DNA of 64,000 nt from Pseudolabrys sp. (GTDB lineage: Bacteria > Pseudomonadota > Alphaproteobacteria > Rhizobiales > Xanthobacteraceae). The notes under the pieces were generated by a model that had not been told where the DNA came from, made no database searches, and saw nothing but the letters and a program-made list of their open reading frames with translations. Every line of letters begins with the position of its first letter. Position 1 is the first letter of the stretch. The stretch is taken from NCBI GenBank assembly GCA_029980465.1, contig JARYIJ010000001.1, positions 1,116,001 through 1,180,000 on the forward strand. Reading direction: 5' to 3'. Positions 41,902 to 52,055 of the stretch are shown piece after piece. Both the position numbers and the translations under genes were made by a program.

Positions 41902-43539
41902 TTAGGCGCTGCGCGCCAGCGCGCCGTCGATCATCTTGACAGTGTTGTCAATGCCGTAGACCGCGACGAACGACCCGAAGCGCGGGCCCTTCTCCTGGCC
42001 GAGCAGCACCTGGTAGAGCATGTTGAACCAGTCGAGCGACACGCCCGGCTTGCCGTCCTTCGCTTTCTTCTTGTGATCGAGGAACGGCTCGCAGCGGCCG
42101 ATCTCGTAGACGACATCTTGGATCGCTTCCGCGGTCGAGTCCGGCGCGAGATTGGCGAGCGCGTCGCGAAGATCGCTCAGCGCCTTGCGTTCGACCTCCG
42201 ACGGTTCGCGATAGGTCTTCGTCGGCAGCACGAAGTCATGGAAATAATGGATCGCGTATTCGACCTGCGCCTTGAGCTTGGGATGCGTCTGCGGCGTCAC
42301 GCCGGGCCGGTAGCGGCCGATGAAGCCCCATAACGTGTCGGCATTTTCGGCGTTCGACGACGACACCAGCGTCAGCAGCATCTGGAACGACACCGGCATG
42401 TCCGCCTTGGGCGGATGACCGGAATGAATGTGCCAGACCGGATTGGCGAGCTGCTGCTTGCCGTCCTGCCGCGGATAGCCTTCGAGGAACTGGACGTAGT
42501 CGTCGACGTTGCGCGGGATGACGTCGAAGTAGAGCCGCTTCGCCGCCTTCGGCTCGCGGTACATGAACAGCGACAGGCTTTCGGGCGAGGCGTAGCGCAG
42601 CCATTCCTCGATGGTCAGCCCGTTGCCCTTCGACTTCGATATCTTCTGGCCGTTCTCGTCGAGAAACAGCTCGTAGTTGAAGCCTTCCGGCGGCGAGCCG
42701 CCGAGCGCGCGGCAGATCTGGCCGGACAGCTTGACCGAGTCGATCAGGTCCTTGCCGGCCATCTCGTAGTCGACGCCGAGCGCGACCCAGCGCATCGCCC
42801 AGTCCGGCTTCCACTGCAGCTTGCAGCGGCCGCCCGTCACCGGGGTCGTCACCGGCGCCTTCGTGTCGGGATGCTCGTAGGTGATGGTGCCGGCCGCGGC
42901 ATCGTGACCGAGCACCGGCACCTGGAGCACGACGCCGCTCTCGGGGTCGATCGGCAGGAACGGCGAATAGGTCGCGGCGCGCTCCTCGCGCAACGACGGC
43001 AGCATGATCGCCATCACCTTGTCGAACCGCGCGAGCACCTTGAGCAGCGTTTCATCGAACCGGCCGGACGTGTAGCACTGCGTCGACGACATGAACTCGT
43101 AATCGAAGCCGAAGTGATCGAGGAACGAGCGCAGCCGCGCATTGTTGTGCTCGCCAAACGACGGATGCGTGCCAAACGGATCCGGCACCTTCGTCAGCGG
43201 CTTGCCGAGATGCTTCTCGAGCAGCTCCTTGTTCGGCACGTTGTCGGGTACCTTGCGCAGCCCGTCCATGTCGTCGGAGAAGGCGATCAGGCGCGTCTTG
43301 ACCGTGTCGCCGGTGAGGACGCGGAAGGCATGACGAACCATGGTGGTGCGCGCCACCTCGCCGAACGTGCCGATATGCGGCAGCCCCGACGGGCCGTAGC
43401 CGGTCTCGAAGATCACCTCGTCTTTGGGACTTTTCTTCAGGCGCGCGACAATCTTACGCGCCTCCTCGAACGGCCAGGCGTTGGATTGCTCGGCGAGCTG
43501 GCGCAACGATGCGCCGGCTACGGCAGTGTCAGACATCAT
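41902..43539 (-). CDS. lysK: Lysyl-tRNA synthetase, class I
   Basis: 545 residues. A class I synthetase with HIGH-type motif [20 protein letters not shown] (~residues 48-67) and KMSKS-type motif [20 protein letters not shown] (about residue 290). Zinc or anticodon-binding helical domain follows. Class I LysRS is the archaeal-type enzyme that replaces class II LysRS in many Alphaproteobacteria, so it is a good taxonomic marker here. It attaches Lys to tRNA(Lys). Length typical. Divergent neighbours are separated by repeat copy C at its 3' side. The frame begins MMSDTAVAG; either Met may be used. Confidence 0.97.
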   Translation of the reverse strand: MMSDTAVAGASLRQLAEQSNAWPFEEARKIVARLKKSPKDEVIFETGYGPSGLPHIGTFGEVARTTMVRHAFRVLTGDTVKTRLIAFSDDMDGLRKVPDNVPNKELLEKHLGKPLTKVPDPFGTHPSFGEHNNARLRSFLDHFGFDYEFMSSTQCYTSGRFDETLLKVLARFDKVMAIMLPSLREERAATYSPFLPIDPESGVVLQVPVLGHDAAAGTITYEHPDTKAPVTTPVTGGRCKLQWKPDWAMRWVALGVDYEMAGKDLIDSVKLSGQICRALGGSPPEGFNYELFLDENGQKISKSKGNGLTIEEWLRYASPESLSLFMYREPKAAKRLYFDVIPRNVDDYVQFLEGYPRQDGKQQLANPVWHIHSGHPPKADMPVSFQMLLTLVSSSNAENADTLWGFIGRYRPGVTPQTHPKLKAQVEYAIHYFHDFVLPTKTYREPSEVERKALSDLRDALANLAPDSTAEAIQDVVYEIGRCEPFLDHKKKAKDGKPGVSLDWFNMLYQVLLGQEKGPRFGSFVAVYGIDNTVKMIDGALARSA

Positions 43540-43586
43540 GGTTTCTCCGCGCGGCGGACACTAGGCAGGGCATCCGCTCCGGTCAA

Positions 43587-44207
43587 TCAGCGGCGCGCGA
43601 AGCGCCTGGCGCCGGCGACGACGGCGAGGCCAGTGACGACGATCACCATGCCGAGACTGACGACATTCGCGCTCGTCGACCAGAAGCCGAGCCGGTTGAG
43701 ATTGATGAACGGATAGGGAAAGAACCCGGTGGCCGAACCGAACAGCAGCGCGAGGACGACGTAAATCGCCGGATAGACCAGCCAGATCAGCGGATCACGC
43801 CAGCGCAGGCTGCGCTTGGGCACGGCGAGGACCCAGAACACCGCATAGAGCACGGGCGTCGCATAGTGCAGCAGCATGTCGGCGAGATGCTGCAAGCCGT
43901 GGTGATGGTAATAGGGCCGCAAGATCGTGACGAATATCAGCCCGCTGACCAGCATGTAGACCGCGACCGCCGTCCGGAAGCTGTCGTTGCGCGCCAGCCA
44001 TGGCCAGCCGGCGGCCGCGGCCAGCGTCACCAGCCCCGCGAGAGCGTTGATCTGGGTCGTGAAGAAGATCAGGAACACCACGACGCCGGCGGCGGGACCC
44101 AGACGGCGCACGCTCACGGCATGAAGGATCAGGACGAATTGCAGCGCCAGTGCGATGACGACGACCGCCACCGTCAGTCCGGCGAGGACACGCACGGCAA
44201 CCGGCAA
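43587..44207 (-). CDS. Pr6Pr-like integral membrane protein
   Basis: About 206 residues with six predicted membrane helices. Text such as VFLIFFTTQINALAGLVTLA, YYHHHGLQHLADMLLHYATP, WVLAVPKRSLRWRDPLIWLV, YPAIYVVLALLFG and TGFFPYPFINLNRLGFW matches the Pr6Pr/FAR-17a-AIG1-like family of uncharacterised membrane proteins, some relatives of which are serine hydrolases in eukaryotes. TTG 44207 is chosen; a GTG at 44252 would overlap the upstream gene by 34 bp. It follows the solute-binding-protein gene with a 12-bp gap, so an operon is likely. Substrate or role unknown. Confidence 0.78.
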   Translation of the reverse strand: MPVAVRVLAGLTVAVVVIALALQFVLILHAVSVRRLGPAAGVVVFLIFFTTQINALAGLVTLAAAAGWPWLARNDSFRTAVAVYMLVSGLIFVTILRPYYHHHGLQHLADMLLHYATPVLYAVFWVLAVPKRSLRWRDPLIWLVYPAIYVVLALLFGSATGFFPYPFINLNRLGFWSTSANVVSLGMVIVVTGLAVVAGARRFARR

Positions 44208-44218
44208 TGATCCGCCGT

Positions 44219-45178
44219 TCAAAACGGACTGATGGGGAAATAACGCAGCCACAGGTCGGTGTACTTCCCGTTCTCCCAGAGCTGAAACAGCGCCCAGTTG
44301 AACGCCTGCCGCAGCACATCGTTGCCCCGCTTGACCGCGATACCGATTCCTTCGCCAAAGAACCGGCTCTCCATGAACGGACCGCCGCGAAATACGCAGC
44401 AGCCGTTGGAATCCGTTCCGTTGAGCCAGAACGCCAGCGCAACGCCGTCGCCGAACAATAAATCCACCTCGCCGCGCCGCAATGCGGCGCGCGCCGCGTC
44501 GGCTGTCGGATAGGGATGCAGCTCGACTTCGGTGAACAACGTCTTGAGATAGGCCTCGTGCGCGGTGCCGGCGACGACGCCGACCTTGCGGCCTTCGAGC
44601 CCGGCCGGCCGCACGTCGTCGATCTTGATGTCCTTGCGCGACACGAAGCGCGCCGGCATCCGGAAATAGGGGTCGCTGAAGTCGACCTGCTGCCGCATCT
44701 GCGGCGTGATCGACAGCGACGCAATGATGGCGTCGCCGCTGTTGCTGTTGAGCGCGCCGACCAGCGTGTCGAACTGCCGGGCCTGGATCGTGCAGGTCGT
44801 CTTGATCTCGTTGCAGATCATGCGGGCGAGATCGACGCTGAAGCCGGCCGGCTGGCCGTCGTTACCGACATAGTTGAACGGCGGATAGTCGAACTCGGTG
44901 AGAAAGCGGATGCCATTGATGCGGGTCAGGTCCGGACGCTCCGGACGCCGCCGTGGATCCCAGAAGCTCGGCACTGCGGTCGGATCGGCGCCACGCGGCA
45001 CGTCGGCGTCCGGCGCCATCGGCGGCGGCGCCAGGGGCGGCGCAATCTGCCGCGGCGCCTCGACAGCCGGCGGCTTCGGCGCCGATTGCGCCCATACCGG
45101 TACCGATGCCGGCTCGCCGGCGAGGATTGCAGCGAGTGCCAGAATCGCGCCGCCAAGCTGGAACAAACGATGCGTCAT
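44219..45178 (-). CDS. Periplasmic solute-binding protein (amino-acid type, SBP_bac_3)
   Basis: 319 residues. Signal peptide (~1-31, ending VWAQ) and a Pro/Ala-rich linker (~32-75) precede the binding fold: GIRFLTEFDYPPFNYVGNDG, GQPAGFSVDLARMICNEIKT, DAIIASLSITPQMRQQVDFS, GLEGRKVGVVAGTAHEAYLK and GEVDLLFGDGVALAFWLNGT. Such proteins bind polar amino acids and feed ABC transporters, but some act as chemosensory or signalling ligand-binders. No permease genes lie nearby, and the long proline-rich linker is unusual for a simple transporter component. Repeat copy D lies just upstream of its start. Confidence 0.87.
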   Translation of the reverse strand: MTHRLFQLGGAILALAAILAGEPASVPVWAQSAPKPPAVEAPRQIAPPLAPPPMAPDADVPRGADPTAVPSFWDPRRRPERPDLTRINGIRFLTEFDYPPFNYVGNDGQPAGFSVDLARMICNEIKTTCTIQARQFDTLVGALNSNSGDAIIASLSITPQMRQQVDFSDPYFRMPARFVSRKDIKIDDVRPAGLEGRKVGVVAGTAHEAYLKTLFTEVELHPYPTADAARAALRRGEVDLLFGDGVALAFWLNGTDSNGCCVFRGGPFMESRFFGEGIGIAVKRGNDVLRQAFNWALFQLWENGKYTDLWLRYFPISPF

Positions 45179-45188
45179 CCGCTGCCCT

Positions 45189-45360
45189 TTAGAGTCTGAC
45201 TCGGAAAGAGCCCGTCAAAATCAGCGACGTGTCCCGGACGCGGTGCAGCACGAGCCATAAGCCCGTTTACGCGCGTCTTCGACGCGCTATGGCGAAGTGG
45301 TGCACCGCAGAGCCGGGACACGAGCTTGAAAAGCCGGAATCATTTTCGGTCATACTCTTA
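45189..45360. repeat. MITE-like dispersed repeat, copy D
   Basis: About 171 bp between the solute-binding-protein gene and the host-attachment gene. Ends AGAGTCTGACTCGGAAAGAG and GAATCATTTTCGGTCATACT. The centre folds: GCGGTGCAGCACGAGCCATA on the left can pair imperfectly with TATGGCGAAGTGGTGCACCG on the right, with a small CGCGTCTTCGACGCG hairpin at the tip. This is the clearest full-length short-form copy. Confidence 0.88.
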
Positions 45361-45420
45361 CGAAGATTCGCGGATGACCATAGCACCGCAGCATGAAGGA
45401 GACAGCGGTAACGCCGCCGA

Positions 45421-45861
45421 TCACGCGCTCAGGTGTTTCTCGATCTCGTAGACTGGCATCTTGACCAGGTCCTTGTCGATCTCGATCCGGACGGCCGTGC
45501 GCAGTGACGGCGAATAGGCTTGCCGCAGCACGCCGAGCGCACGCGGCGGCGCCACGATCACGAGCGACTTGACCTCACCCGCCTTCAACAGGCCGTCGAG
45601 CTCCTTCGCGAGCCCTTCCAGGAACGTGGTTTCGGCCTGGGTGTGCCAATCGGTCTGTCCAACCGCGCTGCGGCCCGCTCCGACCGAGCTGAACGCGCGG
45701 CCCGGCGCATCGGTGCCCAGCTCGTGGGTCGCGAGATTGTGGTGCTTGAGAACCTCCCTGGTCCTGAAATTCGGCAGGTCCGGATCGCCGGTATTTTCCA
45801 GCACCAGCGCCTTGGCGCCGTCGCAGACCACGACCCATTCGTTGTGATGAATAGCAACCAT
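45421..45861 (-). CDS. Host attachment family protein
   Basis: 146 residues. Text HNEWVVVCDGAKALVLENTG at the N-terminus, then GRAFSSVGAGRSAVGQTDWH, FLEGLAKELDGLLKAGEVKS and LVIVAPPRALGVLRQAYSP matches the Host_attach family first named for an Agrobacterium attachment gene. The fold is eRF1/pelota-like; biochemical function is unknown and the attachment link is weak. ATG 45861 with GAGG just upstream is chosen; the frame is open to 46191 but overlaps the acyl-CoA dehydrogenase gene. Between it and the solute-binding gene lies repeat copy D. Confidence 0.88.
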   Translation of the reverse strand: MVAIHHNEWVVVCDGAKALVLENTGDPDLPNFRTREVLKHHNLATHELGTDAPGRAFSSVGAGRSAVGQTDWHTQAETTFLEGLAKELDGLLKAGEVKSLVIVAPPRALGVLRQAYSPSLRTAVRIEIDKDLVKMPVYEIEKHLSA

Positions 45862-45943
45862 GATGCCTCGCTCCCGCTCACCGCTCCTGTACGCGGTCCA
45901 CGGCGGCCGCGATTTGTCCTGGATCAAACGCGGAAGCCGGAGC

Positions 45944-47620
45944 TTAGTTGCCGCCGTCGAGCAGCCGCCGCGCGATGACCTGGGCCTGGATCTCGGCCGC
46001 GCCCTCGAAGATGTTGAGAATGCGCGCGTCGCACAGGATGCGCGAAACCGGGAATTCCAGCGCGAAGCCGTTGCCGCCGTGGATCTGCACCGCGTTGTCC
46101 GCGGCGGCCCAGGCGACGCGGGCCGCCAGCAGCTTGGCCATGCCGGCCTCGAGGTCACAGCGCCGGCCGGAATCTTTTTCGCGCGCCGCATAATAGGTGA
46201 GCTGGCGCGCGATCATGATCTCGACCGCCATCATCACGATCTTGTCGCCGACGCGCGGGAAGTTGACGATCGGCTGGCCGAACTGGACGCGGCTCTGGCC
46301 GTAGGCGAGCGCCTGCTCCATCGCTGCCTGCGCGACGCCGATGGCGCGCGCTGCAGTCTGAATGCGCGCCGACTCGAAGGTCTGCATCAGCTGCTTGAAG
46401 CCGAGCCCCTCGACGCCGCCGAGCAGGTTACCGGCCTTCACCTCGAAGCCGTCGAAGGCGATCTCGTATTCCTTCATACCGCGATAGCCGAGCACCTCGA
46501 TCTCGGTGCCGGTCATGCCGGGAGCCGGGAACGGATTGCCGTCATCGCCGCGCGGCTTCTCGGCGAGCAGCATCGACAGGCCGCGGTGGCCCGGCTCTTT
46601 CGGATCGGTGCGCACCAGCAGCGTCATCAGGTCGGCGCGGACCGGATGGGTGATCCAGGTCTTGTTGCCGAACACCTTGTAGGTGTCGCCTTCGCGCACG
46701 GCGCGCGTCTTCAAGGCGGCGAGGTCGGAGCCGGTGTTCGGCTCGGTGAAGACCGCGGTCGGCAGCACCTCGCCGGACGCGATCTTCGGCAGCCACATCT
46801 GCTTCTGCTCCGCGGTGCCGCTGCCGAGGATCAGCTCGGCGGCGATCTCGGAGCGCGTGCCGAGCGAGCCGACGCCGATATAGCCGCGCGACAACTCCTC
46901 GGAGACGACGCACATCGACTCCTTGCCGAACCCCATGCCGCCGTACTCTTCCGGGATGGTCAGGCCGAACACGCCGAGCCCGGCCATCTGGCCGATCACG
47001 CCGAGCGGAATGTAGCTGTTGGTGCGGTGCCATTGCTGCGCGTGCGGCACCACCTCGCTGTCGGCGAACTTGCGCATCTCGTCGCGGATCGCCTCGAGCG
47101 TCTCGTCGAGACCGGAGGCGCCGACGGCGGCGTGCGGCCCGTCCTGCATCAGCGCGAGAACGCGCGCGCGCCGCTCCGCCGTGTTGCCGGTCGCGATCAG
47201 GGTCTCGACCGGCCCGCCGAGGCGCGCCGCCGCCTGCGGCGCCGGAATCCCGAAGTCGGACGGCCGGACGATCTCGCCCTGGCTCATCGGAATGCCGCCG
47301 GCGATCTGCGCCAGATATTCGCCGACACCGATGGCGACGAGGTGCTCCTCGAGCTCGCCGAACCGCGACGACGCGATCATGCGCTCGGTGTAGGCGGTCA
47401 ACTGGTGGATGGCTTCGACGTAAGTGGCGAGCCACGCGAGCCCGTGGACGGCGCGCTGCTCGCGGTCGGACACCTGGGCGGAGACCCGCCCCTCGACCGC
47501 AACTTTATGCCGGACCGCCCGCGTCGCGTCCGCCAGCAGCGCCTCGACCGCGCCGAGCGCGGCTCGGCACAGGCCGGCCAAATCGGATACGGCGGCGGGT
47601 CGGGAGGCGGCGACGGGCAT
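45944..47620 (-). CDS. Acyl-CoA dehydrogenase family protein
   Basis: About 558 residues: an N-terminal helical extension (~1-150) then the acyl-CoA dehydrogenase core with VFGLTIPEEYGGMGFGKESM, PTAVFTEPNTGSDLAALKTR, VFGNKTWITHPVRADLMTLL, EIAFDGFEVKAGNLLGGVEG, QLTYYAAREKDSGRRCDLEA and the C-terminal QIHGGNGFALEFPVSRILCD. The extended N-terminus marks the long bacterial subgroup sometimes assigned to methylsuccinyl-CoA dehydrogenase (Mcd) of the ethylmalonyl-CoA pathway. Given ccr and ecm within 10 kb, Mcd is the attractive assignment, but it is inferred from length and context. The frame is open to 47671; ATG 47620 is preferred. Confidence 0.85.
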   Translation of the reverse strand: MPVAASRPAAVSDLAGLCRAALGAVEALLADATRAVRHKVAVEGRVSAQVSDREQRAVHGLAWLATYVEAIHQLTAYTERMIASSRFGELEEHLVAIGVGEYLAQIAGGIPMSQGEIVRPSDFGIPAPQAAARLGGPVETLIATGNTAERRARVLALMQDGPHAAVGASGLDETLEAIRDEMRKFADSEVVPHAQQWHRTNSYIPLGVIGQMAGLGVFGLTIPEEYGGMGFGKESMCVVSEELSRGYIGVGSLGTRSEIAAELILGSGTAEQKQMWLPKIASGEVLPTAVFTEPNTGSDLAALKTRAVREGDTYKVFGNKTWITHPVRADLMTLLVRTDPKEPGHRGLSMLLAEKPRGDDGNPFPAPGMTGTEIEVLGYRGMKEYEIAFDGFEVKAGNLLGGVEGLGFKQLMQTFESARIQTAARAIGVAQAAMEQALAYGQSRVQFGQPIVNFPRVGDKIVMMAVEIMIARQLTYYAAREKDSGRRCDLEAGMAKLLAARVAWAAADNAVQIHGGNGFALEFPVSRILCDARILNIFEGAAEIQAQVIARRLLDGGN

Positions 47621-47811
47621 GAGACGTCCGGTTTGAGAGGTCAGCGCCCGGACACTACTTTTGCACTGCACAAAAGGGAAGCGGCAGGCCCGTCCAGGCC
47701 GCGTTTTTCAGCGCCATGTCCAGGCCATGAGAGCGGAATTCGCGCAAAATTAACCAAAACCGGGCTTGATGCACGCGGCGCCGTTTCTCGATTCCGGGCG
47801 AGGCCCTGCCG

Positions 47812-49821
47812 ATGAGAGTTGGATTTCTGCCTCAAGGCCTGCGGCGGCTCGCCGGGTCTGTCTCGGTGCGCGCGCGCGTGATCATGCTGGCGCTGATCCC
47901 GGTGATCGGCTTCGCCGCGAACGGCATCACTTACATGATGAGCGAACGCGACGTCGGTGACGCCTTCGACACCGGCGACCGGGCGAGCACGCTGGCCGAC
48001 ACCAGCCGCGAGTTCAAGATCGCGATCGACGGCATGCGCATCAACGTCAAGGACTTTGTCGCAGCGCCTGATACGCGCCTGATCAACGGTTTCGACGCGT
48101 CGATGGCGGATGCCTTCAAGGCGCTCGACGAGGTGCAGAGATCGCGCACCAACGTGCCGCAAGACACCATCGATACCCTGCGCCAGCGACTCGCCGGCCT
48201 CAAGAAGGAATTCGATCAGCTGGTCGCGGCGCAAAAAACCCTCGGCTTCACCGACACCGACGGCTTGCGTGGACAGATGACGGCGGTCGGTAACAATATC
48301 GAACAGATCATCAACAACGATTTGACGTGGGTCGGCGGCGACGACGCGCAAAAGCTGATGATCTTGCTGCTGTCGATGCGCCACTTCGAGGCGCAGTACC
48401 AGCTCAGCGGCACGGACCTGTCGAAAGCCCTGTTCTTCAACGCCTACAAGAAGTTCAATGCCACGTTCGACAACATCGACGGCACGCCGGCGATGAAAGG
48501 CAAGCTCGAACAACAGGTCAAACTCTACGCCGACATCTTCGGCAAATGGACAGAGACGACCTCGGCCGCTTATCCGCTGCGCACGATCATCGACGCCGAC
48601 AGCCAGAGCCTGTTGCCGCGCGCCGATAACATCGTCGAGATCGCCAACAGCACGGCGGCGCTCGCGTCAACCGCACTGGAAGAGTCGCAGTCCCGCACCC
48701 GTACCGCCATCATCATCGTCGGCATCGCGATGGTGGCCCTCGGACTCGGCTTCAGCTGGCTGATCGGCCGCAGCATCACCGGGCCATTGAACGGGCTTGC
48801 CGCCGCGATGAAGCGCCTCGCGTCCGGCGAAACCGCCGTGCGCATCCCGGCAACACAGGCTCGCGACGAAATCGGCGAAATGGCGCGAACGGTAATCGTG
48901 TTCCGCGACAGCATGATCGAGCGCCAGCGCCTCGCGGCGCAGCAGGCGGAAATCAGCCGCGGCCAGCAAATGCGCAGCAACACGATCGCGACCACGATCG
49001 AGCAGTTCAAGCGCTCGGTTCAGTCCGCGCTCGGCAAATTGCGCGGCGCCTCGACCCAGCTCGAATCGAGCTCGACCGATCTCAACAAGGTGGCCGATAC
49101 GGTTTCGAGCGAAGCCAGCTCCGCAGAGCAGCGCGCCAATGCGGCGTCGCAGAACATCACGACGGCGGCAAGCTCGGTCGAGGAGATGGCCGCCTCGATC
49201 GCCGAAATCGCGGCGCAAGCCACCAATTCGACCGAGGTCGCGCACCGGGCGGTGTCGGAAGGCCAACGCACCGTCTCGACCATGTCGGAGCTGAGCAAGA
49301 CGGCAACGCGCATCGGCGAGATCGTCGGGCTCATTCAGGCGATCGCCGGCCAGACCAACCTGCTCGCCCTCAACGCCACAATCGAGGCCGCACGCGCCGG
49401 CGAGGCCGGCCGCGGCTTCGCCGTGGTGGCGTCGGAGGTGAAATCGCTGGCCTCGCAGACCGCCAAGGCGACCGAGGACATCGCCTCGCAGGTCGGCGCC
49501 ATCCAGTCGGCGGCCGCCGACGCCGCGCAGGCGCTCGAGCACGTCAACACCATCATTCAGGAAATGGCGACCATCGCCTCGACCGTCGCCGCCACCGTCG
49601 ACCAGCAAAGTGCCGCCGTCCACACCATCACCCAAGGCGTGGCCCAGGCCTCCGGCGATGCCCAGACCGGCGCCGCCGCGATGAGCCGGGTCGCCGGCGT
49701 GACCGCCGAGGCGCGCAATACGGCATCGAACGTCAAGGCGCTGGCCGATGCCGTCGCCCACGAGGCCGAGAGCCTCGATACCGAGGTCCGCCAATTCCTG
49801 GCCAACGTGCAAGCCGCCTGA
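47812..49821 (+). CDS. Methyl-accepting chemotaxis protein
   Basis: 669 residues. First TM helix (~22-40, [19 protein letters not shown]), a ~260-residue periplasmic helical sensor, second TM (~297-320, [20 protein letters not shown]), a HAMP domain ([20 protein letters not shown]), then the cytoplasmic signalling coiled coil with hairpin tip [20 protein letters not shown] and [20 protein letters not shown]. No C-terminal CheR-tethering pentapeptide is evident. It transmits ligand signals to CheA/CheW. Neighbours are unrelated, so it is an orphan receptor. ATG 47812 lies ~190 bp from the divergent acyl-CoA dehydrogenase start. Confidence 0.95.
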   Translation: MRVGFLPQGLRRLAGSVSVRARVIMLALIPVIGFAANGITYMMSERDVGDAFDTGDRASTLADTSREFKIAIDGMRINVKDFVAAPDTRLINGFDASMADAFKALDEVQRSRTNVPQDTIDTLRQRLAGLKKEFDQLVAAQKTLGFTDTDGLRGQMTAVGNNIEQIINNDLTWVGGDDAQKLMILLLSMRHFEAQYQLSGTDLSKALFFNAYKKFNATFDNIDGTPAMKGKLEQQVKLYADIFGKWTETTSAAYPLRTIIDADSQSLLPRADNIVEIANSTAALASTALEESQSRTRTAIIIVGIAMVALGLGFSWLIGRSITGPLNGLAAAMKRLASGETAVRIPATQARDEIGEMARTVIVFRDSMIERQRLAAQQAEISRGQQMRSNTIATTIEQFKRSVQSALGKLRGASTQLESSSTDLNKVADTVSSEASSAEQRANAASQNITTAASSVEEMAASIAEIAAQATNSTEVAHRAVSEGQRTVSTMSELSKTATRIGEIVGLIQAIAGQTNLLALNATIEAARAGEAGRGFAVVASEVKSLASQTAKATEDIASQVGAIQSAAADAAQALEHVNTIIQEMATIASTVAATVDQQSAAVHTITQGVAQASGDAQTGAAAMSRVAGVTAEARNTASNVKALADAVAHEAESLDTEVRQFLANVQAA

Positions 49822-49875
49822 CGCGCTGACAGCCTTGCGCATCCGCGTGCAAAGCCCGATCTAGGCTGGAGCAGC

Positions 49876-50763
49876 TTGCCGGGGCGACAGGTGCCGAGCA
49901 TTCGACTGCCATTGCGGATTACCGGCCGGGCCATGTCGCAGTTCCTTGCGGATGATGGCTGGGCCATCGCCAGCCACATTGCGCTCTCGACCCTGATGGC
50001 GATGTTCCCGTTCCTCATTGTGGTAACCGCGCTGGCCGGTTTCTTCTTCGGCTCCAAGGAGCTGGCGGACGAGGCCGCCAAAATCCTGCTCGAGACCTGG
50101 CCCAAACAGGTCGCCGGCCCGCTCGGCGCGGACGTCACCGGCGTTCTCACCAGCCTGCGCGGCAGCGCGCTGACCTTCGGCGCGATATTCGCGCTCTATT
50201 TTGCCTCCAGCGGCGTCGAAAGCCTGCGCATCGGATTGAACCGCGCCTACGACATGAAAGAGTTGCGGCCGTGGTGGCTGTTGCGGCTCGAGTCGATCCT
50301 CTACGTGATCGTCGGCGCCGTGGCGCTGCTGGTGTTCGCGTTTCTCGTCGTGCTGGCGCCGCTGATCTGGGGACGACTGGTCTTCTACGTCCCGGCCCTG
50401 GCGCCGTTCGGCTACCTCGTCACGTTCGCGCGCTTTTCGGTCGCGGCGGTCGTCATCGTGATCGCCTTGACGATCGTTCATCTCTGGTTGCCGGCCGGAC
50501 GGCGGCGCATCGGCGAAGTCGCGCCCGGCATTCTCGCTACCCTCGTGCTGTGGCTGGTGAGCGGCGAGGTGTTCGGCAACTATCTCGCCGATTTCTCGTA
50601 CGGCTATGTGACGATGTATGCCGGCCTGGCCTCGGCGATGATCTCGCTGGTGTTTCTCTACATCACCGCGTCGATCTTCATTTTCGGCGGCGAGCTCAAT
50701 TCAGCGATCGTGAACCTGGGCAAGACGCCTCAGGAGCCGGAGGCCTCGAGCACGTCGTCGTAA
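49876..50763 (+). CDS. YihY/BrkB family inner-membrane protein
   Basis: 295 residues with five or six membrane helices. Family text: DDGWAIASHIALSTLMAMFP, FFFGSKELADEAAKILLETW, LYFASSGVESLRIGLNRAYD, LWLPAGRRRIGEVAPGILAT, and the C-terminal block LVFLYITASIFIFGGELNSA. YihY-type proteins are poorly understood; the former ribonuclease BN label was wrong, and some relatives influence membrane-lipid transport. The start is a TTG at 49876. Its last 34 bp overlap the convergent ccr gene. Confidence 0.9.
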   Translation: MPGRQVPSIRLPLRITGRAMSQFLADDGWAIASHIALSTLMAMFPFLIVVTALAGFFFGSKELADEAAKILLETWPKQVAGPLGADVTGVLTSLRGSALTFGAIFALYFASSGVESLRIGLNRAYDMKELRPWWLLRLESILYVIVGAVALLVFAFLVVLAPLIWGRLVFYVPALAPFGYLVTFARFSVAAVVIVIALTIVHLWLPAGRRRIGEVAPGILATLVLWLVSGEVFGNYLADFSYGYVTMYAGLASAMISLVFLYITASIFIFGGELNSAIVNLGKTPQEPEASSTSS

Positions 50764-52007
50764 GTCCTCAGGCCCGCCGACGGCGCGTTGACCAGCACCG
50801 CCATGTTGCCGGGCGGGTGCTGATTCTTCCACATCATCGTATGCGCCTTCGGGATGTCCTCCCACGGGAAGGTCTTCGACAGGCACGGATCGATGCGGCG
50901 CTCCAGCACGAACCGGTTGGCTTGCGACGCCTGCTTCAGGTGGGCGAAATGAGAGCCCTGGATGCGCTTCTGCCGCATCCAGACATAGCGGGCGTCGAAG
51001 GTGAGATTGAAGCCGGTGGTGCCGGCGCAGAACACCACCATGCCACCGCGCTTCACGACCATCGCCGACACCGGGAAGGTCGCCTCGCCGGGATGCTCGA
51101 ATACGATGTCGACGTCACGCTTGCCGGTGATGTCCCAGATCGCCTTGCCGAAGCGCCGCGCCTCCCTGGCCCAGTCGTTGAATTTTGGCGAGTTGACCTG
51201 CGGCAGTTGGCCCCAGCAGTTGAATTCCTTGCGGTTAATGACGCCCTTGGCGCCGAGATTGAAAACGTATTCGGCCTTCGAATCATCGGAGATGACGCCG
51301 ATCGCGTTGGCGCCCGACGCGGCGACGAGCTGAACGCCGAATACGCCGAGGCCGCCCGACGCGCCCCACACCAGGACATTGTCGCCCGGCTTGAGCGTGT
51401 GCGGCGAATGGCCGAACAGCATGCGATAGGCCGTCGCCAGCGTCAGCGTGTAGCAGGCCGCCTCTTCCCACGTCAGGTGCGCGGGCTTGACCATCAGTTG
51501 ACGCGATTGCACGCGGCAGAATTGCGCGAACGATCCGTCCGGCGTCTCGTAACCCCAGATGCGCTGCGACGGCGACAGCAGCGGATCGCCGCCGTTGCAA
51601 TCTTCGTCGTCGCCGTCGTCCTGATTGCAGTGAACGATGACTTCGTCGCCGACCTTCCAGCGTTTCACTTTCGAGCCGACCGCCCAGACGATGCCGGACG
51701 CATCCGAGCCGGCGATGTGAAAGGGCTGCTTGTGCACGTTGAACGGCGTGATCGGCTGGCCGAGTCCGGCCCAGATGCCGTTATAGTTGACGCCGCCTGC
51801 CATCACGAGCAGCAGCACCTCGTCTTCGCCGATCGACCAGGTCGGCACGACCTCGAGCTGCATCGACTGCTCGGGAGGACCGTGACGCTCCTGCCGGATG
51901 ACCCAGGCATGCATTTTTTCGGGGACATGACCGAGAGGCGGGATTTCGCCAATGCCATAAAGGCTGCGCGGCATGGTCACCGTCTTCATCCTGCTTATCG
52001 CGGGCAT
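50730..52007 (-). CDS. ccr: Crotonyl-CoA carboxylase/reductase
   Basis: About 425 residues of the zinc-less medium-chain reductase family. It carboxylates and reduces crotonyl-CoA with CO2 and NADPH to (2S)-ethylmalonyl-CoA. The CO2-pocket Asn region VMAGGVNYNGIWAGLGQP, the charged loop VIVHCNQDDGDDEDCNGGDP, the nucleotide-binding motif VLVWGASGGLGVFGVQLVAA and VWMRQKRIQGSHFAHLKQAS are characteristic of Ccr rather than generic quinone reductases. It is the signature enzyme of the ethylmalonyl-CoA pathway for C1 and C2 assimilation or PHB-linked acetyl-CoA use. Start ATG 52007 has GGGAG 8 bp upstream. A palindrome shared with ecm lies 49-63 bp upstream. Confidence 0.96.
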   Translation of the reverse strand: MPAISRMKTVTMPRSLYGIGEIPPLGHVPEKMHAWVIRQERHGPPEQSMQLEVVPTWSIGEDEVLLLVMAGGVNYNGIWAGLGQPITPFNVHKQPFHIAGSDASGIVWAVGSKVKRWKVGDEVIVHCNQDDGDDEDCNGGDPLLSPSQRIWGYETPDGSFAQFCRVQSRQLMVKPAHLTWEEAACYTLTLATAYRMLFGHSPHTLKPGDNVLVWGASGGLGVFGVQLVAASGANAIGVISDDSKAEYVFNLGAKGVINRKEFNCWGQLPQVNSPKFNDWAREARRFGKAIWDITGKRDVDIVFEHPGEATFPVSAMVVKRGGMVVFCAGTTGFNLTFDARYVWMRQKRIQGSHFAHLKQASQANRFVLERRIDPCLSKTFPWEDIPKAHTMMWKNQHPPGNMAVLVNAPSAGLRTYDDVLEASGS

Positions 52008-52055
52008 TGCTCGCTCTCCCAGGCTGACCAAGCAGGCCAAGTGTGACCGATCTTA

